Below, piece after piece: positions 1 to 4,177 of a stretch of 6,202 bases of DNA. Source of the DNA: Nitrospirota bacterium (GTDB lineage: Bacteria > Nitrospirota > CAKKRA01 > 9FT-COMBO-42-15). Numbering within the stretch: the stretch's first letter is position 1; each line of letters begins with the position of its first letter. The notes under the pieces are model-generated. The model worked only from the letters and a program-made list of their open reading frames with translations. It made no database searches and had not been told where the DNA came from. Both the position numbers and the translations under genes were made by a program. The DNA is taken from assembly GCA_023248415.1 (NCBI GenBank), contig JAHFEP010000176.1:1-6202 (forward strand). The letters run 5' to 3'.

Positions 1-137
1 TTCATATTCACACTATACCACAGAATTTAACAAAAACTTCCACTTCCCAGAGCATCTTAAATCACTCCTTTTCCTATATTAGTCAATATGGCTCATTTAA
101 TAAAATAATAGCCCAATATGGTTAACTTTGCAAGCGT

Positions 138-178
138 AAAAAGACAAAAACCTCCGCAATCTGCTTAGTCCTTGCGAG
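138..178 (-). terminator. Intrinsic terminator of the exported beta-sandwich protein gene
   Basis: Read on the minus strand just past the stop codon at 182, CTC-GCAA (178-172) pairs with TTGC-G-GAG (159-152). This gives seven base pairs with one bulged G and a 12-nt loop. It is followed directly by a U-rich run of two U5 blocks (150-138). Hairpin plus U-tract 4 nt after the gene end is the classical rho-independent layout. The rest of 1-137 is AT-rich and shows no gene. Confidence 0.7.
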
Positions 179-181
179 AAT

Positions 182-1240
182 TTATGTCCTGCCTGCGTTA
201 GACAGGTTTGATAACCTTCTTGCAACAGAAATCCCTGCTAAGCTTAAAAGCAGCATTATTATTAATGCCAGCCCTTCGCCTTTTGCCTTTGGCCCTTTGC
301 CATTAATGTCCTTCACAAATCCGCACCCGCCACCTCCGCCAGAGCCAGAGTCGCCTCCACTGCCTGAACCACCACCGCCTGAAGAAGGCGGCGGGGTATT
401 GCCGCCGCCAGAACCGCCACCCACAGGCCCGATCGGGCCTGTGGTTCTGATGGCTATATCATCATAATCAACAGCCATGCAGCGGCCGTTTAAAGGGTCT
501 CTGGAGTTAGAGCCTATGAGTATATCATCAAAACCAGCAGAACCAAAATAGGCATTTGAATAGGATAATCTCCTAATATCATCAACCCACATCTCTGCGA
601 TTCCATTGCTTCCATTTGTGTCTGTTTTTAAATGAACTTCATACAGGTGCCACTGTCCATCAGATGTCTTGTTGCCGCGGGCATCTGTGCCGCCGTTCGC
701 CATAATGGTGTTCCAACCGTTATTCGTGCCAGACCCATAGTATCCAGCGTACTGACTTACTTCTATGCGTGTCTCGTCTGACCATGTATATCCTATTATA
801 GTACGATTTTGTGCTAAGTTGTTTACAATGAATATTTTCTGGTTATTCAGAGGGTTCCATTGGAAGCCATTTTCATAGCGCATATACCATCGTATCCACA
901 GTTCTGACTGGGTGGAGTTAAAGGATATACTTGTACCTCCGCTCACATTGTTTGCTCCATCACCCAGCCAGTGTCTCTGGCCTTTTCCACCTCCGCTACC
1001 AGGACCAGTATAGTTTGCAGCGCTGGTTATCTGATCTTCTCTAACTGTGCCATCGCCATTATTGCATGTCCAGCCGCCACCTCCAGTCAAGCCGTCGCAG
1101 TTTACATTGTATAGTCCATTAGATTGTGTCCAGTCGTTGCAGTTATAGGTAGTTGACCATGGCAGGTTTACAGCAGCAAGGCTGATGTGGGGGGAGAGAG
1201 TTAATATAAAATAAAGAGAAAAGATTATTTTATTTTTCAT
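182..1240 (-). CDS. Exported concanavalin A/LamG-like (polysaccharide-lyase-like fold) surface protein with C-terminal Cys/TM/Arg-Arg sorting signal
   Basis: The protein is 352 residues from the ATG at 1240. That start is chosen because GGAGG (1252-1248) lies 7 nt upstream and the protein then opens with a Sec signal peptide (MKNKIIFSLYFILTLSPHISLA, cleavage near A22/A23). The open frame runs further upstream, but only through the leader terminator. Residues about 24-270 are rich in aromatic, Asn and Gly residues. They include a DGQWHLYEVHLKTD...GIAEMWVDDI stretch typical of jelly-roll lectin/glucanase or heparin-lyase-like folds; no catalytic set was identified, so carbohydrate binding is inference. 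A Gly/Ser/Pro linker (about 272-305) leads to CGFVKDINGKGPKAKGEG from C306, a hydrophobic segment (about 324-339) and ARR. This tripartite tail resembles GlyGly-CTERM/MYXO-CTERM/JDVT-CTERM sorting signals and suggests export followed by tail processing. A related tail is encoded at 2119-2463. Expression is probably set by the leader riboswitch. The exact family was not recognised. Confidence 0.85.
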   Translation of the reverse strand: MKNKIIFSLYFILTLSPHISLAAVNLPWSTTYNCNDWTQSNGLYNVNCDGLTGGGGWTCNNGDGTVREDQITSAANYTGPGSGGGKGQRHWLGDGANNVSGGTSISFNSTQSELWIRWYMRYENGFQWNPLNNQKIFIVNNLAQNRTIIGYTWSDETRIEVSQYAGYYGSGTNNGWNTIMANGGTDARGNKTSDGQWHLYEVHLKTDTNGSNGIAEMWVDDIRRLSYSNAYFGSAGFDDILIGSNSRDPLNGRCMAVDYDDIAIRTTGPIGPVGGGSGGGNTPPPSSGGGGSGSGGDSGSGGGGGCGFVKDINGKGPKAKGEGLALIIMLLLSLAGISVARRLSNLSNAGRT

Positions 1241-1247
1241 AAACATT

Positions 1248-1252
1248 CCTCC
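1248..1252 (-). promoter_or_regulatory. Shine-Dalgarno site fixing the start at 1240
   Basis: GGAGG on the minus strand, 7 nt before the ATG at 1240. A second in-frame ATG at 1246 is only 1 nt from this site, too close for normal initiation. The site directly follows the U-tract of the leader terminator, so translation signals are only transcribed when the terminator is bypassed. Confidence 0.8.
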
Positions 1253-1257
1253 AAAAT

Positions 1258-1316
1258 AAAAAAGCCGCCCAGAAGCTTGTCCCTTACAGAATGAGGGAAT
1301 TAATCTTCTGGCGGCT
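1258..1316 (-). terminator. Leader (attenuator) terminator of the riboswitch expression platform
   Basis: On the minus strand AGCCGCCAGAAG (1316-1305) pairs with CTTCTGGGCGGCT (1275-1263), giving 12 base pairs with one bulged nucleotide. The loop can form a further small stem (UCCCU/AGGGA, 1298-1294 with 1284-1280). The stem ends in U6 (1263-1258). The hairpin lies inside the 5' leader, only 5 nt before the Shine-Dalgarno site of the exported protein gene, so it looks like a conditional terminator rather than the end of hicBA. Its 5' arm overlaps the 3' strand of the proposed aptamer closing helix. Confidence 0.8.
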
Positions 1317-1414
1317 CGACTATCATTGGATAAAGATTTGTGCTGAACCCTCTTTCTCCTACAGCTTCGTTGCTCTGCGGCCCCATCTTTCAACAGGTGT
1401 GCTCTGAGCAGAAG
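1305..1414 (-). promoter_or_regulatory. Candidate cyclic di-GMP-I (GEMM) riboswitch aptamer
   Basis: Read on the minus strand, CAGAGCACACC (1406-1396) runs into a hairpin with a GAAA tetraloop (stem 1397-1392 with 1387-1382, loop 1391-1388). GCCGCAGAGC (1381-1372) follows. The order and bases closely follow the GEMM pattern as I recall it: CAGGGCAAACC, P2 with GAAA loop, GACGCAAAGC. The 3' element GAGCCGCC (1317-1310) sits where GEMM has its GGGUUACC-like strand. CTTCTG (1414-1409) can close the domain with CAGAAG (1310-1305). That same CAGAAG is used by the following terminator, whose 3' arm carries another CTTCTG, so the two pairings exclude each other. If the ligand stabilises the closing helix, c-di-GMP would turn the gene on. 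The P3 arm and its tetraloop receptor are poorly recognisable, so a divergent GEMM or another aptamer class remains possible. Confidence 0.6.
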
Positions 1415-1422
1415 GTATATTT

Positions 1423-1653
1423 TTATTTATATTTATTCCTCTCCACCCATTCTTCTCTCGTTATTTCTGCCTGTCTGAGTATCCTCATTAATAAATCAAC
1501 TCCTATCTCCCGTTTATGAGGATTTGGAACTGTTAACCTTAAATCTCCTCTCAACATATATAAATGTTTTCCACTACCATACGGACCTTCAAAACCAAAT
1601 AGCCTTAACCTCTTAATAAGTTCATTTAAAGAAATAGGGCTTAACTTGGACAT
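1423..1653 (-). CDS. hicA: HicA-family toxin (mRNA interferase)
   Basis: This 76-residue protein has the usual length and shape of HicA, a small double-stranded-RNA-binding-fold RNase that cleaves mRNA when free of its antitoxin. It shows ELIKRLRLFGF at residues 11-21, then GSGKHLYM with the putative catalytic His at residue 30. LTVPNPHKREIGVDLL and LRQAEITREEW follow; these match the family core 'GSHHIY...VTVP.H...L..GTLRSILKQAGLSREEF'. It appears complete. It follows hicB with no gap: the hicB TAA abuts its ATG, and AGGA at 1670-1667 inside hicB is a distant possible ribosome site, so translation is probably coupled. Its stop lies 8 nt before the proposed riboswitch, with no terminator between. 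Activity is inferred from family membership. Confidence 0.88.
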   Translation of the reverse strand: MSKLSPISLNELIKRLRLFGFEGPYGSGKHLYMLRGDLRLTVPNPHKREIGVDLLMRILRQAEITREEWVERNKYK

Positions 1654-1902
1654 TTATGCTACTACTTCCTTTATCTCTTTAATTTCAATGCCCCCGAGTT
1701 TTGGAATTGGAAACCCTTTCCTGATACTTAGCAGTATCCAGCCTTCAATAACTTCTTTGAGATTATCCCTGCATTCCTCAAGTGTCCTGCCAGTAGCCCA
1801 AACACCTTTAAGTTCCTCTATCTCCCCATAGTATGGTTCTTCATCACCTATAATTTCGTATCGCGCCTTTTTTAATGCTTCCTCAATATATTCTGTTAAC
1901 AT
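1654..1902 (-). CDS. hicB: HicB-family antitoxin
   Basis: This 82-residue protein matches the short HicB/UPF0150 antitoxins, which adopt a partial RNase H-like fold and neutralise HicA by direct binding. Diagnostic is the core EIEELKGVWATGRTLEECRD followed by NLKEVIEGWILLSI, equivalent to the usual 'P.lpG..t.GdTleEa..ni.eai..wl'. The tail ends IEIKEIKEVVA with no obvious added HTH or ribbon-helix-helix DNA-binding domain, so autorepression by this protein alone is uncertain. The ATG at 1902 has AAGGGG (1918-1913) 10 nt upstream. The gene is first in the operon, the reverse of the common hicA-hicB order, and probably starts from the promoter at 1960-1932. Confidence 0.87.
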   Translation of the reverse strand: MLTEYIEEALKKARYEIIGDEEPYYGEIEELKGVWATGRTLEECRDNLKEVIEGWILLSIRKGFPIPKLGGIEIKEIKEVVA

Positions 1903-1931
1903 GATTTATTATCCCCTTATCAAACAAATCT

Positions 1932-1960
1932 ATTTTATCACAACAAACCTAAAAGGTAAA
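1932..1960 (-). promoter_or_regulatory. Predicted hicBA promoter with overlapping small palindrome
   Basis: On the minus strand TTTACC (1960-1955, four of six matches to the -35 consensus) is followed after 17 nt by TAAAAT (1937-1932). A TG one base before the hexamer makes it an extended -10. Transcription would begin near 1925, giving a leader of roughly 20 nt before hicB. The palindrome ACCT-AAA-AGGT (1947-1957) overlaps the -35 and spacer, a natural place for an operator. It is short and could be chance. Confidence 0.45.
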
Positions 1961-2019
1961 ACGAAAAGTATATTTAGTTATATGTAATTTATTATTAAGA
2001 TTTTTGTATGCATCAAGGG

Positions 2020-2052
2020 ATAAATAGGCGGGCATAATGCCCGCCTATTTAT
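2020..2052 (-). terminator. Strong palindromic hairpin, probable terminator after the Calx-beta remnant
   Basis: An uninterrupted inverted repeat has 14-bp arms (ATAAATAGGCGGGC and its complement) and a 5-nt loop ATAAT. It lies about 65 nt past the stop of the minus-strand fragment at 2119 and upstream of the hicBA promoter. The only U-rich part is the UAUUUAU end of the stem, so it is not a textbook intrinsic terminator in either direction. Being symmetric it could insulate both strands, or act as an RNA 3'-end stabiliser. Confidence 0.5.
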
Positions 2053-2107
2053 GGTTGGTCGGATAAATTTACTGATATAATAACCTCAGTAGCTTAATTT
2101 TCTGCTC

Positions 2108-2151
2108 GCTATCCTACGCTATTCCATAGCTACGGAGTAGCGACGGATAGC
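2108..2151 (-). repeat. Imperfect inverted repeat across the 3' end of the Calx-beta remnant
   Basis: GCTATCC (2108-2114) is complementary to GGATAGC (2145-2151). After a 2x2 mismatch, CGCTA (2117-2121) pairs with TAGCG (2138-2142). The hairpin spans the last codons and stop of the fragment at 2119. It may be a small REP-like element or a second 3'-end structure; no U-tract follows. Confidence 0.3.
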
Positions 2152-2463
2152 CATTCTTCTTGCTACAGCTATCCCCATTAGTGTTAGAATCAGCATTATC
2201 ATCAGCCCTAACCCTTCGCCTTTAGCCTTTTGCCCTTCGCCTTTTATATACCCGCAGCCGCCGCCTGAAGGGCCATCGCCGCCGCCACCACCTAAAGTAG
2301 TTGTATTTGTCACGCTATCATTATCAGTTATTGTAAGCACAACAGGATTCGTGCCGCCAAGCTGCGCACCACCTGTCGGATTTGAAAGTGTAAGATTCAC
2401 AGTCTCGTTTTCTTCATTTAATAGCCTCCGCTCTTTGTTAAATTTCAAAAGGTAGATTATCAC
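2119..2463 (-). pseudogene. Truncated 3' remnant of a Calx-beta surface protein with C-terminal sorting signal
   Basis: The frame is open for 114 residues from a GTG at 2463, but it is probably the tail of a larger gene. Residues about 16-50 (NEENETVNLTLSNPTGGAQL then GGTNPVVLTITDND) are the C-terminal half of a Calx-beta domain. The preceding strands, any signal peptide and other repeats are absent, and the GTG has no ribosome site. After a Gly-rich linker come CGYIKGEGQKAKGEG (C70), a hydrophobic segment (about 85-101) and RRMAIRR. This is the same kind of tail as in the protein at 182-1240. Without a signal peptide it should not reach the membrane by Sec, which argues for decay. A good Shine-Dalgarno/ATG (2429-2425 and 2417) lies at the domain breakpoint, but in another frame it encodes only MKKTRL before a stop. 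An expressed small membrane protein is the less likely alternative. Confidence 0.7.
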
Positions 2464-2482
2464 AAAAGGTATTCTATTGCAA
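2454..2482 (-). promoter_or_regulatory. Weak promoter-like sequence facing the Calx-beta remnant
   Basis: On the minus strand TTGCAA (2482-2477) precedes TGTGATAATCT. This can be read as GATAAT (2461-2456, spacer 15, with an extended TG) or TAATCT (2459-2454, spacer 17). A start near 2447 would place transcription just upstream of GGAGG (2429-2425) and the ATG at 2417 that encodes only six codons. Confidence 0.3.
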
Positions 2483-2513
2483 TGGAGATAAAAAGGACAG
2501 CTAAAGATTTTAG

Positions 2514-2541
2514 TTGCTTAACTTTCAGGCTTTGGTATAAT
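2514..2541 (+). promoter_or_regulatory. Extended -10 promoter of the TolB/CsgG-like outer-membrane protein gene
   Basis: TGG-TATAAT puts a consensus -10 at 2536-2541 with an extended TG. A weak -35, TTGCTT (2514-2519), sits 16 nt upstream. Transcription would start near 2548, leaving a leader of about 90 nt that contains the repeat hairpin. Just before the -35, CTAAA-GAT-TTTAG (2501-2513) is a small perfect inverted repeat that could be an operator. Confidence 0.6.
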
Positions 2542-2558
2542 TTGCCTCTAAAAGGACA

Positions 2559-2626
2559 GGGATTGGGATACAGGATGTAGGGGACAGGATGTCACCCTAT
2601 ATAACCCAATACCCTATACCCTATAC
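2559..2626 (+). repeat. Leader hairpin and CCCTATA-type tandem repeat
   Basis: GGGATTGGG (2559-2567) pairs with CCCAAT-A-CCC (2605-2614), leaving one bulged base. Within it TAGGG-GACA (2578-2586) pairs with TGTC-A-CCCTA (2590-2599) around a GGA triloop. The 3' side is a degenerate heptamer array: CCCTATA (2595), CCCAATA (2605), CCCTATA (2612), CCCTATA (2619). The 5' side repeats ACAGGATGT (from 2570 and 2584). One strand side is G-rich and the other C-rich, giving a two-tier hairpin in the transcribed leader that ends shortly before the ribosome site at 2631. It may be an interspersed element or a translation-control structure. Confidence 0.6.
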
Positions 2627-2639
2627 AAATGGGAGATAT

Positions 2640-4172
2640 ATGCGGCTATATTTTTTAATCCCGATCCTTGCAATATGCCTGCTTTTTAATCAAACCGTCA
2701 ATGCCTCTGAAATAGACAGGGATCTGACATTCAAACGAATCGCCATCCTTGGCCTTGAAGACAGCACAAAAGAATACGGCAGCCTTATAAATAACTTTAT
2801 AAAAAATAATTTTATGGATGCCATGCAGTTTGAAATAGTAATGCCTGATGAGGCAATCAAATACCCTGTCTCAAAGAAAGATGCTGTTAAGCTCGGCAGA
2901 AAGATGAATGCAGATGCTATCGTTACAGGAACTGTCAAGGTAGAAGAAAACATTTTAAAGATATATGTGCAGATGATTAATGCAAAGACAGGCAATCTTT
3001 TTTCTACTGAGAGCAAGTGGATTAAGGATGCTCAAAAAGAAGGAAATATACAAAAGAATGTAAAAGAATTGACAGCCAAACTGATAAGCAGAATTCCTTA
3101 TAGGGCGCTAATTACAGAGGTCTCGGAGAACGAGGTTGTTATAAATGCAGGCAAAATCCATGGGATGGAAGACGGCGCTAAACTTTCTGCATTTGAGATA
3201 AAAGGTATAAAGAGCCACCCTTTTACAGGCGAGATTATCAGCTTTGAAAAGGAGGCAATCGCTGAGCTGACTGTTATTAAGGTTGAGGATATATTTACAA
3301 GGGCAAGAATTAAAGAGATTAAAAAGGGCAAGAATGTAGAGATAAATAATAAGATAGATTTCAAACCTTCATTAAAGGTGATTGCTGATAATGCCGCAAA
3401 AAGGAAGGATCTCTTAGCGAGGAAGGAAAAAGAGGCGCTTGAGATGAAGGCTAAAAAAGAGCCGGAAAAGGAAAAAAGAAAATCAAATATAGTCGGCCTT
3501 GAGGCATTTGCAGGCCTAACAACCAATGATTACAGTTTTGATTCAAACGAACTAAAATTTTCACGAAAGGCAAATTCATTTTTTGCCATTGGGTTTAAAG
3601 GAGAATTGTGGCCTGTTTCATACCTCGGCATAGACCTTTCATATAAAACAGGCTGGCTAAAATTTAACAAGATTGGAACAGCCTCAATATCTACAAGCGC
3701 CTCTCCTTACTGGCTCGCTGCAAATGTAAAATATAGATATAATTTTACAGATAAACCTACGAGCCCTCAGATTATTGGAAAGGTTGGCTATCACATATAT
3801 GATTTTTCCGTAGATAAGAGCGATTCATTATATTTTAACAGCTATTCATACAAGGGAATAAATATCGGGCTTGGCGCAAAGATACCATTCTGGGAGAGTT
3901 TTGGAATAAATCTCAATGGGGATTATCTTCCGATGCTTTCTGTAAAAGAGGACCCGGTAACAAGCGGGAGCAAGGGAAAGGCAAGTGGCTATCTTTTAGG
4001 CTTCGGCCTTTACTATGTATTAACAGAAGGATTCATCGCAGATGTAAATTACAGTTATAATTCCTACAAGGCAGACTTTACCGGAACAGGCACAAGGGCA
4101 GGCGGAACCACAAGCGCCTCATCAACAGACACATATAATGGAATGAATCTGAATATCAGATATGAGTTTTAA
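2640..4172 (+). CDS. Envelope protein: periplasmic TolB/CsgG-like and FlgT-C-like region fused to an outer-membrane beta-barrel
   Basis: The protein is 510 residues from the ATG at 2640. It is preferred over an in-frame ATG at 2589 because GGGAG (2631-2635) precedes it and a clean signal peptide follows at once (MRLYFLIPILAICLLFNQTVNA, cleavage after A22). The earlier ATG lies in the loop of the leader hairpin. Residues about 32-122 (FKRIAILGLED...MNADAIVTGTVKVEENILKI) resemble the alpha/beta domain of TolB-N/CsgG/LpoB-type envelope proteins. Residues about 155-235 (VVINAGKIHGMEDGAKLSAF...PFTGEI) resemble the C-terminal domain of FlgT. A Lys/Glu-rich stretch (about 252-282) leads to alternating aromatic strands from about 284, ending NLNIRYEF. 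The C-terminal Phe is the usual BAM recognition signal, so the last 225 residues probably form an OmpA-like-size barrel. Function is unknown; anchoring a periplasmic sensor or scaffold to the outer membrane is inference. It is convergent with the TPR gene, 5 nt apart, with no terminator visible between. Confidence 0.85.
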   Translation: MRLYFLIPILAICLLFNQTVNASEIDRDLTFKRIAILGLEDSTKEYGSLINNFIKNNFMDAMQFEIVMPDEAIKYPVSKKDAVKLGRKMNADAIVTGTVKVEENILKIYVQMINAKTGNLFSTESKWIKDAQKEGNIQKNVKELTAKLISRIPYRALITEVSENEVVINAGKIHGMEDGAKLSAFEIKGIKSHPFTGEIISFEKEAIAELTVIKVEDIFTRARIKEIKKGKNVEINNKIDFKPSLKVIADNAAKRKDLLARKEKEALEMKAKKEPEKEKRKSNIVGLEAFAGLTTNDYSFDSNELKFSRKANSFFAIGFKGELWPVSYLGIDLSYKTGWLKFNKIGTASISTSASPYWLAANVKYRYNFTDKPTSPQIIGKVGYHIYDFSVDKSDSLYFNSYSYKGINIGLGAKIPFWESFGINLNGDYLPMLSVKEDPVTSGSKGKASGYLLGFGLYYVLTEGFIADVNYSYNSYKADFTGTGTRAGGTTSASSTDTYNGMNLNIRYEF

Positions 4173-4177
4173 AGCCT

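Noticed and set aside
84..121. Direct repeat CAATATGG at 84-91 and 114-121.
   Set aside because: Eight bases in AT-rich DNA, two copies, no linked gene or palindrome; likely chance.
1241..1393. Extension of the exported-protein gene upstream to an ATG at 1393.
   Set aside because: It would translate the riboswitch/terminator leader into a basic sequence with no homology, bury the signal peptide 51 residues inside, and lacks a ribosome site. GGAGG fits the ATG at 1240.
1420..1450. TATAAA-like sequence at the 3' end of hicA as a separate promoter for the riboswitch leader.
   Set aside because: It encodes the hicA C-terminus (NKYK-stop) and has no plausible -35 at 16-18 nt; too weak to list.
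1646..1831. Plus-strand 61-codon frame opposite hicB.
   Set aside because: It is antisense to hicB, a recognisable family member, and has no ribosome site or homology.
2491..2559. Ten-base direct repeat AAAAGGACAG at 2491-2500 and 2550-2559 flanking the promoter, considered as an insertion target duplication.
   Set aside because: The enclosed 49 bp has no terminal inverted repeats and holds a normal promoter, so no mobile element is supported.
2589..2639. Start of the outer-membrane protein gene at the ATG at 2589.
   Set aside because: The added 17 residues come from the CCCTATA repeat, the ATG is in a hairpin loop, and the signal peptide begins directly at the ATG at 2640.
2690..3526. Two minus-strand open frames opposite the outer-membrane protein gene.
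   Set aside because: They are antisense to a clear coding sequence with convincing domains; their hydrophobic, Ser/Phe-rich content is the complement of Lys/Glu-rich codons.
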